64,000 nt of DNA from Bacillus sp. UNC41MFS5 (GTDB taxonomy: Bacteria > Bacillota > Bacilli > Bacillales_B > DSM-18226). The position numbers and the translations under genes are program-made. Under the pieces are notes generated by a model, which searched no databases, was not told the DNA's origin, and saw only the letters and a list, made by a program, of their open reading frames with translations. Each line of letters starts with the position of its first letter. Position 1 is the stretch's first letter. The stretch covers positions 124,001 through 188,000 of the forward strand of contig NZ_JMLP01000011.1 of assembly GCF_000686805.1 (NCBI RefSeq), given 5' to 3'. Of the stretch, positions 7,631-17,646 are shown piece by piece.

Positions 7631-7674
7631 AAAAAAAGCGTAAAGACCATTAACTGCCGTCTTTACGCTTTTTT
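7631..7674. terminator. Terminator downstream of the PhyH gene
   Basis: Stem AAAAAAGCGTAAAGAC with GTCTTTACGCTTTTTT, 11-nt loop, T-run on either strand. The stem is almost the same as that of the terminator at 29771-29813. Confidence 0.88.
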
Positions 7675-7691
7675 GTTATTTTCTGTTAACA

Positions 7692-8474
7692 TTAATTCAC
7701 TACTTTTGAGGCAAAATCTGCATGATAATCACGGAAGGTTGGGTTTTCTCCACAAACCATTAAACCTTGCCCCCAGTTTACGTGTACATCGGCAGTCGGT
7801 TTATCCATTGGATCACGATATTGGAATAATACGTTCCTACGCGGCCGATCACTTCGATTACTATCCGACCCGTGTATCGTTAAATAATTAAAAAAAAGAA
7901 CGTCGCCAGCTTCGGCAGGGCACGGTGTCCCTATAGAAATCGGATATTCCTTATGATTTAAGTAATGACGCCCGACATGAGAGATGGGACCTTCTTGATG
8001 AGATTTTGGGATGACCCTCAGGCATCCGTTTTCCAGGTCTGCATCATCAAGATGAACACTAGCAGCCAACATGGTATGACTTTCATGAGGAAAATAGGGA
8101 TGATCCTGATGCATGGGAAATGCTGCCCCCTTTTCAGGTGGCTTAACCAGCATTTTGGAGTGATGTAATTGCACGTTCGGTCCGATCAGCTTTTGCAAAA
8201 TCGACACCATATTGGGATGGATAACGGCCCTGGAAAAAGATGCATCATGATAATGAACATCATGAAACCCTTTTAACACCAATTTCTTTAACTCGTTTGC
8301 CGGGATGTACTCCCCTTGCCAGGCATGGTTACGATCATGTTTTGTATTGGTTGCCCGTTGAATAATGCGTTCTACCGCCGCTTTCATCTGCTCTACTTCC
8401 TCTTTAGAAAAAACCCCTTTAACAAGCAGGTACCCATTTTCTTTGTAAAATTCCGCATCCTTTAAAGTAATCAT
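7692..8474 (-). CDS. Phytanoyl-CoA dioxygenase (PhyH) family Fe(II)/2-oxoglutarate oxygenase
   Basis: 260-aa double-stranded beta-helix oxygenase. The HxD iron motif is in FPMHQDHPYFPH, the distal His in YLTIHGSDSNRSD and the 2-oxoglutarate-binding Arg follows (RPRRNV). Family members hydroxylate CoA esters, ectoine, phosphonates and other small molecules; the substrate is not evident. AAAGGAGG precedes the ATG. Divergent from an AraC-family gene at 8593 across a 118-bp gap, which suggests it is the target of that regulator. Confidence 0.88.
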   Translation of the reverse strand: MITLKDAEFYKENGYLLVKGVFSKEEVEQMKAAVERIIQRATNTKHDRNHAWQGEYIPANELKKLVLKGFHDVHYHDASFSRAVIHPNMVSILQKLIGPNVQLHHSKMLVKPPEKGAAFPMHQDHPYFPHESHTMLAASVHLDDADLENGCLRVIPKSHQEGPISHVGRHYLNHKEYPISIGTPCPAEAGDVLFFNYLTIHGSDSNRSDRPRRNVLFQYRDPMDKPTADVHVNWGQGLMVCGENPTFRDYHADFASKVVN

Positions 8475-8592
8475 TCTATTTCCTCCTTTAAGGTTGAAAG
8501 TATAATTGTTATAATTTTAAGAAAATAAAGGAATTCTGTCTTTATCAAATTAGGCTGTTTTTTTGTCTTATGAGGACATTAGGGGGATATCT

Positions 8593-9486
8593 TTGGTCGT
8601 CCAATCATGTAAACATAGTGAAGGAATTTTAAATCAATATGTCCTGGGGCCGCTTGGAGATAAAATTGCCTTTAAGGTGAATTATTGGGGAGTGAATCCG
8701 AACCATTTCAACAACCCCATACATAGGCACTCTTTTTTTGAAGTTTGTTATGTACTAAGTGGCGAAGGACTTTATAAAGATTTGGATGAACAATATCCCT
8801 TAAAGAAAGGGACAGTATTTTTATCCCGTCCGAACATTCATCACCAGATTTTAAGTGAAACAGGCCTGTTTCTTGTATTTGTCGCTTTTGAGATTTTACA
8901 AGAAAAATCAATGGAAGATGCTAGTCGCATGTTTAATCAATTGGAGAAAACCAATAGGATTTGTGTTAATGTAGCGGATGATTCCCCTACCGCCTTAATA
9001 TGGAGGGCATTGGTAGATTATACGTCAAACGGCAGTGCCAACGATTTTAACTTCATTACTAATATGGCACACACACTCATACTGTCCTTTCAATCTATGT
9101 TTTCCGAAGCAAATCAGCGAAGCCGAAGTCCAGAAAAGTCGTTTTCGAATAGTTCTCCTACACACTTATATCAAGCAAAGTTGTTTATTCGTGATAATTT
9201 ATCAGAACCATTGAAAATAGAAGATGTCGCCGACTATCTTCATATATCCAGTCGTCATTTATCGAGGCTCTTTTCCAAGGAACTGTGTGAAAGTTTCTCC
9301 ACTTATATTCGCAAGGAAAGAGTAAAAGAGGCGGCCCGCCTGCTTGAAATGACAAGTATTCCAATTAAAGAGATTGCTGATGTTACCGGCTTTGGATCCG
9401 TACATTACTTTACACGCGTATTTACATCGATGATGAACGTTTCACCTGCTAGGTATCGCAATGATTACTTGAAGAAGAAAATATAG
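8593..9486 (+). CDS. AraC family transcriptional regulator
   Basis: About 297 aa. The N-terminal cupin-like sensor has NPIHRHSFFEVCYVLSGEG and PLKKGTVFLSRPNIHHQI; the C-terminal double HTH has LKIEDVADYLHISSRHLSRLFSKEL and IPIKEIADVTGFGSVHYFTRVFTSMMNVSPARYR. Chosen start is TTG 8593, 4 nt after AGGGGGAT; an upstream in-frame TTG at 8563 lacks a ribosome binding site. Divergent to the PhyH oxygenase and bordering the aromatic island, so it may control the oxygenase; a role in the aromatic genes is possible but unsupported. Confidence 0.9.
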   Translation: MVVQSCKHSEGILNQYVLGPLGDKIAFKVNYWGVNPNHFNNPIHRHSFFEVCYVLSGEGLYKDLDEQYPLKKGTVFLSRPNIHHQILSETGLFLVFVAFEILQEKSMEDASRMFNQLEKTNRICVNVADDSPTALIWRALVDYTSNGSANDFNFITNMAHTLILSFQSMFSEANQRSRSPEKSFSNSSPTHLYQAKLFIRDNLSEPLKIEDVADYLHISSRHLSRLFSKELCESFSTYIRKERVKEAARLLEMTSIPIKEIADVTGFGSVHYFTRVFTSMMNVSPARYRNDYLKKKI

Positions 9487-9489
9487 TCT

Positions 9490-9520
9490 TATAAAAATAA
9501 GCCCACTAATCAAGAGGGCT
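9490..9520 (-). terminator. Weak terminator of the cat operon
   Basis: Stem AGCCC (9500-9504) with GGGCT (9516-9520), 11-nt loop, followed on the minus strand by TATTTTTAT. Only 5 bp, but preceded by a T-run and placed directly after the thiolase stop. Confidence 0.45.
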
Positions 9521-9545
9521 AAAAAAAGCAAATTATCTTTTTAGT

Positions 9546-10739
9546 TTATATCTGATGGTTTTCAATGATGGTTGAAATTCCTATCCCACCTGCAATACAT
9601 AACGTAATAAGCCCATATCTTTTTCCTGTTCTTTTTAGTTCGTGTATAGCTTTTGTTGCTAGAATGGCACCTGTGGCACCAATTGGATGCCCCATGGCAA
9701 TGGCACCACCGTTTGGATTCACCTTCTTTAGATCAAGTTTTAATTCTTTTATTACAGCTAAAGCTTGTGCAGAAAATGCTTCGTTTAATTCAATTAAATC
9801 AATATCAGCTGATTTTAAACCAGCTAATTGAAGTGCTTTCAAAGTTGAATTTACTGGTCCAATTCCCATAATATTTGGTAAGACTCCTGCAGCTGCTTGA
9901 GCAATTACTCTTGCTTTTGGTTTTTTACCTAGTCTCTTTGCTTCTACCTCTGACATAAGGACGAGAGCAGCTGCTCCATCATTTCGACCACTACTATTTC
10001 CCGCTGTTACAGTTCCATTTTCCTTAAAAGCTGGTTTTAACTGAGCCAATTTTTCTAAACTCGTTTCTCTTGGATGCTCATCCACTTTAAACTCAGCCAC
10101 ACCTTTTCGCGTTTTTATTTGATATGGAACGATTTCTTGTTCGAATATTCCCTTCGAAATTGCCCTTTTTGAATTTTCTTGACTACGTAAGGCAAATTCG
10201 TCTTGTTCGGTTCTTGAAATAGAATACATTTCAGCTAAATTTTCTGCTGTCATCCCCATTGTTAACATGCCATAATCTTCAACTGGCTGTGAACCTGGCT
10301 GACTTTCTGTATTGGGGTCTAATAACTGTCCATTACCCGATTTCAATCCAAAACGAATATTTCTCATATAATACGGAGCGGTACTCATTGATTCTGCTCC
10401 ACCTGCAATAATGATATTCCCTAGACCACATTGTATTTGTTGACTAGCTGAATTTATTGCTTGAATTCCTGATCCACATTGACGATGAACGGTATAACCT
10501 GGTATTTCAACTGGAAAACCTGCACGGAGTAAAGATATTCTAGCTAAATTGGATGCATCAGAACTTTGTTTTGCTTGTCCCATTATTACTTCATCTATCA
10601 TTTCTTTTGAAATATCCGCTCGCTTAACCACTTCGTCAAGAACAGTGGCTGCTAGATAGTCAGCAGGAACATTTTCTAATGCTCCCCCTATTTTCCCAAT
10701 AGCAGTTCGAACGGAGTCAATAATAACGACATTAGTCAC
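9546..10739 (-). CDS. Acetyl-CoA acyltransferase, probable 3-oxoadipyl-CoA thiolase
   Basis: 397-aa thiolase. The acyl-accepting Cys is in [11 protein letters not shown] (~residue 88), with the later blocks [28 protein letters not shown] (catalytic His) and CIAGGIG holding the second Cys. The usual last motif is C-x-GGGxG; here Ala replaces the first Gly. Being the last gene of the ortho-cleavage operon, it most likely splits 3-oxoadipyl-CoA into succinyl-CoA and acetyl-CoA; sequence alone would also allow a general acetoacetyl-CoA thiolase. The start is GTG 10739, and a 49-nt gap separates it from catB. Confidence 0.88.
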   Translation of the reverse strand: MTNVVIIDSVRTAIGKIGGALENVPADYLAATVLDEVVKRADISKEMIDEVIMGQAKQSSDASNLARISLLRAGFPVEIPGYTVHRQCGSGIQAINSASQQIQCGLGNIIIAGGAESMSTAPYYMRNIRFGLKSGNGQLLDPNTESQPGSQPVEDYGMLTMGMTAENLAEMYSISRTEQDEFALRSQENSKRAISKGIFEQEIVPYQIKTRKGVAEFKVDEHPRETSLEKLAQLKPAFKENGTVTAGNSSGRNDGAAALVLMSEVEAKRLGKKPKARVIAQAAAGVLPNIMGIGPVNSTLKALQLAGLKSADIDLIELNEAFSAQALAVIKELKLDLKKVNPNGGAIAMGHPIGATGAILATKAIHELKRTGKRYGLITLCIAGGIGISTIIENHQI

Positions 10740-10788
10740 TTCTTCGACACCCTCAAATTTTATTTTTTCTTCTTAATATCTTTACAAA

Positions 10789-11919
10789 TTAATTAATACT
10801 TCCGACAAATTCTCTCGAATAATGTTTCAGCTTTTCCTTATCAATTTCCATGCCGAACCCTGGGCCGTTTGGAATTTTCAATTCAAAATTCTCATATTCA
10901 ATTTGGTTTACTGTGACATTGTCTTTAAATAGAAGGGGACCAAATAGTTCTGTTCCGAATGTTAATTCTGGGATCGTTGAATAAAGCTGGGCACAAATAG
11001 CCGTTCCTAATGATGATTCGATCATTGTTCCACCATACATCGGAATGCCCGCTGCTTCGGCAATGGCCGCTACTTTCTTCGTTGCCGTTAATCCTCCTGC
11101 TTTTGGAACTTTTAGAGCGAATATATCCGCTGCTCTATGCTTTGCAATTTGAAAAGCCTCTTGAATTGTTCCAAGTGATTCATCGGCCATAATAGGTACT
11201 TTAAAGCGCGAGGATAATTTCGACATCCCTTCATTATTCCAACGAACTAAAGGCTGCTCAATTAAGTCCACACCGCCATTTTCTAATGCTTCAATACAAT
11301 AGAGTGACGTTACTTCATCCCAGGCTTGATTGACATCCACTCGAACACTCGCTGCATCGCCGACTGCTTCCTTAATTTTGATGACGTGTGCTACGTTTTT
11401 CTTTGGATCGCCTTTACCAATTTTCAATTTAAAAATATTATGCCTTTTGGTTTCTAGGCAATTTTGCGCCTCTTCAATATCCCTTGCTGTGTCTCCGCTC
11501 GCTAATGTCCAAGCAACCGGTAATGAAGAATGACACTGTCCCCCAAATAATTGATAGCTTGGAATATCCATGGATTTAGCGACTAAATCCGCCATCGCTG
11601 ATTCAACCAATGCTTTTGCAAAGTAATTCCCCTTCACATGTATACCAATCTGGTGGGAAAGGGCATCAAAGTTTATCGGGTTCTTTCCAAGGATTAAAGG
11701 CTTTATATACTTATCAACATTCACTTTAATGGCCTCTGGGCTTTCCTCCGAGTAAGAGGCGCCGCCAATGGTGGCAACTTCTCCCCAGCCTTCCATCCCA
11801 TCTTCACTTTTCATGCAGGCCATCACAATTGTCTGCGTGACAATCGTATGCATCGCCAAATGATGAGGCCTGATGGTTGGTAAGTCCACTATGTACACAT
11901 CTAAAGAATGTATTTTCAT
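10789..11919 (-). CDS. catB: Muconate cycloisomerase
   Basis: 376-aa enolase-superfamily enzyme converting cis,cis-muconate to muconolactone. Seen: N-terminal capping domain, catalytic Lys pair in FKLKIGKGD (KxK), three metal ligands in RVDVNQAWD, LIEQPL and IMADESLG, the opposite Lys in ALKVPKAGG, and the MLE-type loop GGTMIESSLGTA. The KxK plus GTMxE pattern marks the MLE subgroup rather than mandelate racemase; dipeptide epimerase or o-succinylbenzoate synthase are the alternatives, but the operon has catechol dioxygenase and CoA-transferase. AAAGGAGG precedes the ATG. Confidence 0.88.
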   Translation of the reverse strand: MKIHSLDVYIVDLPTIRPHHLAMHTIVTQTIVMACMKSEDGMEGWGEVATIGGASYSEESPEAIKVNVDKYIKPLILGKNPINFDALSHQIGIHVKGNYFAKALVESAMADLVAKSMDIPSYQLFGGQCHSSLPVAWTLASGDTARDIEEAQNCLETKRHNIFKLKIGKGDPKKNVAHVIKIKEAVGDAASVRVDVNQAWDEVTSLYCIEALENGGVDLIEQPLVRWNNEGMSKLSSRFKVPIMADESLGTIQEAFQIAKHRAADIFALKVPKAGGLTATKKVAAIAEAAGIPMYGGTMIESSLGTAICAQLYSTIPELTFGTELFGPLLFKDNVTVNQIEYENFELKIPNGPGFGMEIDKEKLKHYSREFVGSIN

Positions 11920-11932
11920 TTCCTTCCCTCCT

Positions 11933-12574
11933 TTATTTGTTTTGGTAAAAAAAGTCCGCTTCCGTCTTTTCTCTTACTTCTTCAAGGGTTACACCGGGCA
12001 TTAATTCGATTAATTTTAATTGTTCTCCATCTACTTCAAAGACGGCTAACTCCGTAATGATCATGTCTACACTTCTTGTTGATGTAATAGGGTAATGACA
12101 TTTTTTTAATAGCTTACTTTTTCCGTCTTTAGATGTATGTGTCGTCGTTACAATGACTTTCCTTGCCCCCACTAGCAAATCCATTGCTCCACCTACACCC
12201 ATAATGTTCTTACCTGGAACAGCCCAATTGGCAATTAGACCTGACTGATCTACCTGCAAAACACCAAGGATTGCAACGTCCACATGCCCGCCGCGAATCA
12301 TTGCAAACGATTCTGCACTATTAAAGAACGAGGCACCGATAGTTTCCCCAACTGGCAGCTTTCCTGCATTTACTAAGTTAGGGTCAATTTGTGCTTCAGC
12401 TACATCGGTAACACCTAACAAGCCATTTTCTGTATGAAAATAGACATTTTCATCTTCAATGTATTTCGCCACTAACGTAGGAATTCCAATCCCTAGATTT
12501 ACGATACATGGGCCTGTGAGTTCTTTCGCTGCTCGTTTTGCGATTATCTCTTGAATTTGATGATTTTCATTCAT
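11933..12574 (-). CDS. pcaJ: 3-oxoadipate (3-oxoacid) CoA-transferase subunit B
   Basis: 213-aa CoA-transferase beta subunit. Contains the catalytic Glu loop [36 protein letters not shown] and a [16 protein letters not shown] segment. With subunit A it moves CoA from succinyl-CoA to 3-oxoadipate, or to acetoacetate in ScoAB. Operon context favours 3-oxoadipate. Start ATG 12574 overlaps the end of subunit A by 8 nt, as expected for coupled translation. Confidence 0.88.
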   Translation of the reverse strand: MNENHQIQEIIAKRAAKELTGPCIVNLGIGIPTLVAKYIEDENVYFHTENGLLGVTDVAEAQIDPNLVNAGKLPVGETIGASFFNSAESFAMIRGGHVDVAILGVLQVDQSGLIANWAVPGKNIMGVGGAMDLLVGARKVIVTTTHTSKDGKSKLLKKCHYPITSTRSVDMIITELAVFEVDGEQLKLIELMPGVTLEEVREKTEADFFYQNK

Positions 12575-13256
12575 AATCAATCACACCTTCCTTGGTCAGG
12601 ATTTTTTTCGCGATAATCAGGCCATCGACGAATAAATGAGGTGTGACAATCGCTTCTGGAGACAGTTCTCCAACTTCCACAATCTCATCAACTTCTGCAA
12701 TGACCACATCTGCTGCTGTTGCCATCAGTGGATTGAAATTGCGAGCTGTCTTGTAATAGTATAGATTACCAAGTGTATCGGCTTTCCAGGCCCTGATCAA
12801 AGCCACATCTGCTCGTAAGGCTGGTTCAAATATATATTTTTCTCCATTCAATTCTCTTTCTTCTTTCCCTTTTGCTAGTTCTGTTCCAACACCGGTTTTC
12901 GTATAATAGCCGCCTATGCCGGCACCGCCCGCTCTAATAGATTCGGATAAGGTACCTTGGGGTAATAGCTCTAATTCTATTTCCCCTCTTTGGTAAAAGT
13001 CCCCTACCTCGCGATTGCTCGTAAAATAGGATCCTATCGCTTTTTTGATTTTCTTTTGTCTTAGGAGTTCACCTAATCCTTTACCCGCTTCACCTAAGTT
13101 ATTGCTGATCACTGTTAGTTCAGTTACTTGTTTTGTTGTTAACCCTTCAATTAAGGTAAGGGGGGCACCGATTAATCCAAACCCACCAACCATTAACGTA
13201 TGACCATTTTTTACACAAGATAAAGCTGTCTCTATATCCTGATGTATTTTCGTCAT
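12567..13256 (-). CDS. pcaI: 3-oxoadipate (3-oxoacid) CoA-transferase subunit A
   Basis: 229-aa alpha subunit. Family features: [17 protein letters not shown] (oxyanion/CoA loop), [30 protein letters not shown] and the [40 protein letters not shown] block. ATG 13256 is 6 nt after GGCGGGTG. ScoA and PcaI cannot be separated by eye; the neighbouring catA, catB and thiolase indicate the 3-oxoadipate pathway. Confidence 0.88.
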   Translation of the reverse strand: MTKIHQDIETALSCVKNGHTLMVGGFGLIGAPLTLIEGLTTKQVTELTVISNNLGEAGKGLGELLRQKKIKKAIGSYFTSNREVGDFYQRGEIELELLPQGTLSESIRAGGAGIGGYYTKTGVGTELAKGKEERELNGEKYIFEPALRADVALIRAWKADTLGNLYYYKTARNFNPLMATAADVVIAEVDEIVEVGELSPEAIVTPHLFVDGLIIAKKILTKEGVIDYE

Positions 13257-13279
13257 GTTTTTCACCCGCCAATCTCATT

Positions 13280-13996
13280 CTAGAATTCTAGCAATGAATC
13301 ACTTGCTTCAAACCAAGCAGGGATTCCTGCCGTTAATAAACTAATAAATCCTACATCAGCTAATTGTCCTTCTGATGCTCCGTTTGCTCTTGCCGCAATC
13401 ATCCATTCTCCTGCATGTTTCCCTTTTAATTCTGTAATGTAAATCCCAACCATTAGAATATGTTTCAGGGTTTTTGAAACGGTGGAATCACTTAGAATAT
13501 ATTCTTTAATTAATTCTTCCTCTCCTGATTGAACAAGCATGATCACCTTAGTGACAAAGGATGTATTCTCCTCACCTAATAATTCACACATTTGAAAAAG
13601 AAGCTCTTCTGTTTTTTTTTCACTTTCACTTAGTGCCTGAAATTCAATGCCTTTTAAAGTAAGTGCATATTCTAGAGACTTTACTCCAGTTTTTAATGCT
13701 TTTGCTCCGTTATATAAATAGGGAACAATAAGATATTCCACAAGCTCTGGCAGAGTAGCGCCGCCATCTATGGCCCCTTTGGTGTGGTACACCATACTTC
13801 GTTCATACAACCTAGCTGCATTCATACCCACTAATAAAAGATCCTTCTCTTTTCTAGTTAAAGCCCCTTCTTTCATGATTTCGCTCCGTAAGCTTGTGTA
13901 GTGCTCCAGTGCATTGTTGTTATAATCATGCATTTTTTGGACCCAGCCAGGCACCACATCATACACTTCTTTAAAATACGCTAAGCCTTGACTCAT
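13280..13996 (-). CDS. Carboxymuconolactone decarboxylase (CMD) family protein, duplicated domain
   Basis: 238-aa, all-helical protein with two CMD-like repeats: LLLVGMNAARLYERSMVYHTKGAIDGGATLPELVE (~residues 50-90) and ILMVGIYITELKGKHAGEWMIAARANGASEGQLADV (~180-215). Neither repeat has the AhpD CxxC, so a peroxidase-partner role is unlikely. In the protocatechuate branch a CMD enzyme makes the enol-lactone; here the substrate branch is catechol, for which CatC isomerase would be needed, and no CatC is recognised. It may supply that lactone step, which is inference. ATG 13996 lies 8 nt after GAGAGGTG. Confidence 0.72.
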   Translation of the reverse strand: MSQGLAYFKEVYDVVPGWVQKMHDYNNNALEHYTSLRSEIMKEGALTRKEKDLLLVGMNAARLYERSMVYHTKGAIDGGATLPELVEYLIVPYLYNGAKALKTGVKSLEYALTLKGIEFQALSESEKKTEELLFQMCELLGEENTSFVTKVIMLVQSGEEELIKEYILSDSTVSKTLKHILMVGIYITELKGKHAGEWMIAARANGASEGQLADVGFISLLTAGIPAWFEASDSLLEF

Positions 13997-14030
13997 ATCG
14001 TGAACACCTCTCAAACTAGTTTTTCTTCCT

Positions 14031-14864
14031 TTATAGTCCCTTTAAAAATGCCTTTATCGTTTGATTAATCTCCAGTCTATTCTCAAACACCATAGTATAG
14101 TGATTACAATCTGAGACAAACGTTTGAATATGAGCCGTATATTTCTTCGTTTCATCATACGCATCTTCATAAAATAATGGCGGAAATGGACCAATTTCCC
14201 CTTTGGCATACACTAATAAAGTCGGGCAACTAATCTTGGAACACACATCTTTAGGGTTATAGGAATAAAAACTCTCAAAGTCTGCTAGGATTTTAGATTC
14301 TGTCGATTTAGGCTCCCACATTTCTCCGGCTTCTTGAATGTCATACTCCACTACCTCGTTTACTATAGGAGTCCATTCAACGCCTAATCGGTGATAAATC
14401 CCTTTTATTTCTTCTACATAGCTTTCTTTCGAATCATATTTTTTACTTAATCTCCCTAAAGATGGTTGAACGATGTCACGCTGCTGATCAGACATGTTCG
14501 CCGCCCCGTCTAATAAAACCAAGCCTTTCACCGTATCCAATTTACTTGCGACAATGGAGGCGATAAATGCCCCCATAGAATGACCGATCAAGATAGGAGA
14601 TTCTATTTTCAGCTCCGTGATTAAATCAATGATATCCTCTGCATGCTGAAAGATAGATGTATGATCAGCCGTTTCAGAACTATTGCCGCGTCCTCTTAAA
14701 TCAACCGCTAATAATCGATATTCCCCTTTTAGTGCTTCTGCATAATAGTGCATATTTTTATGTGTTCCTGTTAACCCATGTATCGCAATAATCGTCCCTT
14801 TTTCCCCTGGATAATCTGCTATTTGAAAATGATGATGCTTCACTTCTTTTATATACATTTGCAT
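14031..14864 (-). CDS. Alpha/beta hydrolase, probable 3-oxoadipate enol-lactonase
   Basis: 277-aa alpha/beta-hydrolase. Oxyanion region IAIHGLTGTHKN, nucleophile elbow LIGHSMGAFIAS, an acid residue in the region LLVYAKGEIGPF-EDAYDE and the catalytic His in SDCNHYTMVFENR. Enol-lactonases (PcaD/CatD) have this fold and size and open 3-oxoadipate enol-lactone. The assignment rests on its place between catA and the CMD/CoA-transferase genes. Start ATG 14864 lies 8 nt after AAGGAG; GTG 14873 overlaps the site. Confidence 0.78.
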   Translation of the reverse strand: MQMYIKEVKHHHFQIADYPGEKGTIIAIHGLTGTHKNMHYYAEALKGEYRLLAVDLRGRGNSSETADHTSIFQHAEDIIDLITELKIESPILIGHSMGAFIASIVASKLDTVKGLVLLDGAANMSDQQRDIVQPSLGRLSKKYDSKESYVEEIKGIYHRLGVEWTPIVNEVVEYDIQEAGEMWEPKSTESKILADFESFYSYNPKDVCSKISCPTLLVYAKGEIGPFPPLFYEDAYDETKKYTAHIQTFVSDCNHYTMVFENRLEINQTIKAFLKGL

Positions 14865-15058
14865 CCATGACACTCCTTGTTTTTATGTAGCTATTTTTAT
14901 TATCTTTTTAATAATGAAGTAATCTTCCTCCGACCATCCTTTGTAAAAAAAAGACTGACCATTCACGAGTTTCGTCGTTTTGATCAATCTTTTCTAAACC
15001 ATCCTATCTATTTAGGGAAGAATGTCTATTGTATTTACAACCAATTTACCAACAGATT

Positions 15059-15886
15059 CTATAATGTTTGTAAACTAGCTTTGTTCAGATGAGGCGTATC
15101 TTGAAGCCTCAATTCAAATTCTAAATGGGCGGTATAGAATGGTTTATTTAACCCTTTCTCAATCAGGACAATAGGGTCTTCTTGTTTTTCAAGTTTGGTA
15201 ATTAAGGTTCCTCTTACCCCTTGTGCTACGTCACTTTCCAAATATGGATCCCCTTCAAAATAAATTTGGGTCACTAATTTATCTCCATTTTCAGGCTTGA
15301 ACAGTAAGTGAAGATGTGCAGGTCGATAAGAATGATGATCAATTAACTTTAAGAAATGACCAGTAGGACCATCGGCTGGAATCGAATAATTTCCTGGAAC
15401 AACCGTTTGAATTTCGAAATTACCCTTTTCATCTGTATACAAAACCGCTCTAAGGTTATCAGCTGGAATACCTTCAGCAAAGTGAGAATATTCTCCATTA
15501 GCGTCCGCTTGCCATAGATCAATCTTCGTGTCTACTAATGGATTTCCAGCGGTATCCTTGACCGAACCACTAAAGAATAATACCTCCCCTGGCTCCTCTT
15601 GTCTTTGTGGAATGACCCCTGGATTTTGAATTTCAGTGGCATTTTCAATATAATAAGGTCCTAAAATCGTTGGCTCCGTTCCCTTTACACTCTTATACAT
15701 CTCTTGCAACGCATGCGTTTCAAAAAACACATCCATAAATAACGGGATTTCACCTGATTTTCCTACTTGATCCATCCAATGAACCAGTGCCTGGTAATCG
15801 TCATGGTCAAGCTCGTGCTCACTGATTAATTCTTTAAACTTACCTACTAATCCTTGATAAACAGCGATAACCTTTTGATTTTTCAT
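15059..15886 (-). CDS. catA: Catechol 1,2-dioxygenase (intradiol type)
   Basis: 275-aa non-haem Fe(III) enzyme opening catechol to cis,cis-muconate. Seen: helical N-terminal linker, TILGPYYIENATEI (first Tyr ligand region), SVKDTAGNPLVDTKIDLWQADANGEYS (intradiol signature), GNYSIPADGPTGHFL and SYRPAHLHLLF with the second Tyr and His-x-His ligands. Slightly shorter than typical CatA (~300 aa). First gene of the lower operon; AGAGGAGG precedes the ATG. A motif shared with the iacA operon lies 100 bp upstream. A hydroxyquinol dioxygenase is the main alternative. Confidence 0.9.
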   Translation of the reverse strand: MKNQKVIAVYQGLVGKFKELISEHELDHDDYQALVHWMDQVGKSGEIPLFMDVFFETHALQEMYKSVKGTEPTILGPYYIENATEIQNPGVIPQRQEEPGEVLFFSGSVKDTAGNPLVDTKIDLWQADANGEYSHFAEGIPADNLRAVLYTDEKGNFEIQTVVPGNYSIPADGPTGHFLKLIDHHSYRPAHLHLLFKPENGDKLVTQIYFEGDPYLESDVAQGVRGTLITKLEKQEDPIVLIEKGLNKPFYTAHLEFELRLQDTPHLNKASLQTL

Positions 15887-15985
15887 GCTTCTTTCCTCCT
15901 CTAAGTTTCTTAATTGGCAGCGGTTACACTTTTCTGTTCTTATAATCTAGCTATGTCTTAATGATAAAGCGCGCGGATTATTATC

Positions 15986-16012
15986 ACAATCTACCAATAG
16001 GTTTGAAAATTC
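15986..16012 (-). promoter_or_regulatory. Shared catA/iacA upstream motif, copy 1
   Basis: On the plus strand ACAATCTA-N7-GTTTGAAAATTC, exactly 27 bp, 100 bp before the catA start. The same two blocks with the same 7-bp spacing occur only once more, at 29167-29193, 92 bp before iacA. Likely regulator site; the sequence between it and catA holds no consensus sigma-A promoter, which fits an activated promoter. Confidence 0.7.
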
Positions 16013-16114
16013 ATAATATTTAGTATTAATCGTTTGGATTTTCACTTTGAACAATATTTTATCTACTTATTTCAGAAAAAACCTATCTAGTCATTAGAAA
16101 TTTTTCTTTCCCAA

Positions 16115-16156
16115 AAAATAAGAAAGCCCTCTCACAGATGGGTAAGAGGGCTTTCT
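16115..16156 (-). terminator. Terminator of the upper aromatic operon
   Basis: Perfect 12-bp stem AGAAAGCCCTCT (16121-16132) with AGAGGGCTTTCT (16145-16156), 12-nt loop, followed on the minus strand by TATTTTTTGGG. It separates the long upper operon from catA. Confidence 0.9.
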
Positions 16157-16182
16157 TTTAGTTAACTATCCTTATATTAGTT

Positions 16183-17514
16183 TCATTGAGCGGTAACAGT
16201 AGCGGAAGAAGTTCCTTTGACTTCTAAAGGAGTATCCTCCGAATCAGGATAACTTTTAAGCATTAATGTGGCTGTAAACGTAACTATGGCAGTAAAAATA
16301 ATATAGCCGCTCACTGCATAGGCCGTGCCATACTTGTGTAAAAGAAACGTACAAATAAGCGGTGCGATTCCTCCCGCGATGATAGATCCAAGCTGTGTTC
16401 CTAGCGAAAGTCCGCTATATCGTAACCTAGCAGGGAAGCTTTTCGCAAGAAGCGCACCTTGTGGACCCACCTGCATACTATGAGGAATCATAGCTAAGGA
16501 GGTGGCCAGTAAAATAATCATCGGAGTGCCTGTATTAATAAGTCCAATGTAAGGGAATGCCCATAAGAAGGTAGCGGCCACTCCAACCAAATACATACGC
16601 TTAATGCCAAATCGATCTGACAAATAGCCAAAGAGAGGAATACAAAATACCATTACCACACTTCCGATTGTGTTTCCATTTACTAAAAATTGCTTGTCTA
16701 TTTTAAATGTTTCCATGCCATAATTGATCATAAGAACAGTGTAGACGTAAAATGGTCCATTTTCAGATAGTCTGATCAGAGCTGCTAAAATAATCTCTCT
16801 TGGGTGCTTTTTGAGCACCTCTAGCACAGGCATGCGCGATACTTGTTTTTCCTCTTGAACATTTTGGAAAGAAGGTGTTTCCGTAATCTTTGATCGAATA
16901 ATTAAGCCAACAATCAGCAGTACTACACTGAATAGAAAAGGTATACGCCACCCCCATGTATAAAAGGAGTTACCTGAAATATTCATAATCAGTGACATGA
17001 CAAAGGAAGATAACAAGAGACCTGCTGCTACACCCATCTGTGGCCAACTCGCCATAAGGGCTTGCCGCTTCTTTTTCCCCCACTCCATTGAAAGAAGAAC
17101 CGCACCACCCCATTCTCCTCCTACTCCAATACCTTGAATTAATCGTAATAGGATCAGCAAAGTAGGTGCCCACATGCCTATGTTGTCATAGCTTGGTAAA
17201 AGCCCCATCGCTAGACTGCTTATTCCCATCAAAAACATGGTAAGAACCAGTGCCGTTTTGCGGCCCACCCGGTCCCCAAAATGTCCGAAAATAGCTGCTC
17301 CAATAGGACGTGCTAAGAAGCCAATTGCCAATGCGCCAAATGATTGCAACGTTGCTATATAAGGATCGGAAGCGGGAAAAAATACTTTTGGAAAAATTAA
17401 AGCTGAGGCAGTTGCATACAAGAAAAAGTCATACCATTCAATCACTGAACCTATCGTTGCAGCAACGGCTGCAATTCTTCCCATTTTTTTATGTTTTACA
17501 CCTTCAATTTTCAT
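16183..17514 (-). CDS. MFS transporter, metabolite:H+ symporter (MHS/ProP-ShiA type)
   Basis: 443-aa, 12-helix permease. MHS hallmarks: SVIEWYDFFLYATASALIFPKVFF in helix 1, the loop GHFGDRVGRKTALVLTMFLMG between helices 2 and 3, and RLIQGIGVGGEWGGAVLLSMEW. MHS members import organic acids (shikimate, citrate, alpha-ketoglutarate, aromatic acids) with protons. As the last gene of the upper aromatic operon it probably imports the pathway's acidic substrate. Read through from the dehydrogenase gene 132 nt upstream; a separate promoter cannot be excluded. Confidence 0.9.
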   Translation of the reverse strand: MKIEGVKHKKMGRIAAVAATIGSVIEWYDFFLYATASALIFPKVFFPASDPYIATLQSFGALAIGFLARPIGAAIFGHFGDRVGRKTALVLTMFLMGISSLAMGLLPSYDNIGMWAPTLLILLRLIQGIGVGGEWGGAVLLSMEWGKKKRQALMASWPQMGVAAGLLLSSFVMSLIMNISGNSFYTWGWRIPFLFSVVLLIVGLIIRSKITETPSFQNVQEEKQVSRMPVLEVLKKHPREIILAALIRLSENGPFYVYTVLMINYGMETFKIDKQFLVNGNTIGSVVMVFCIPLFGYLSDRFGIKRMYLVGVAATFLWAFPYIGLINTGTPMIILLATSLAMIPHSMQVGPQGALLAKSFPARLRYSGLSLGTQLGSIIAGGIAPLICTFLLHKYGTAYAVSGYIIFTAIVTFTATLMLKSYPDSEDTPLEVKGTSSATVTAQ

Positions 17515-17646
17515 AGACTCACTCCCCTAAAAATTGTCCAAACATAAACGAACAGGAATATACCGCTAACAACATCCTGTTGAAGTGTGATTTCCTCATA
17601 AGTATTTTTCAAACCTTCAGACTTTTTTCTACATGTATCAAAAACT

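Noticed and set aside
15887..16182. Sigma-54 promoter upstream of catA, suggested by the XylR_N-type regulator
   Set aside because: No GG-N10-GC element is visible and the regulator lacks an AAA+ domain.
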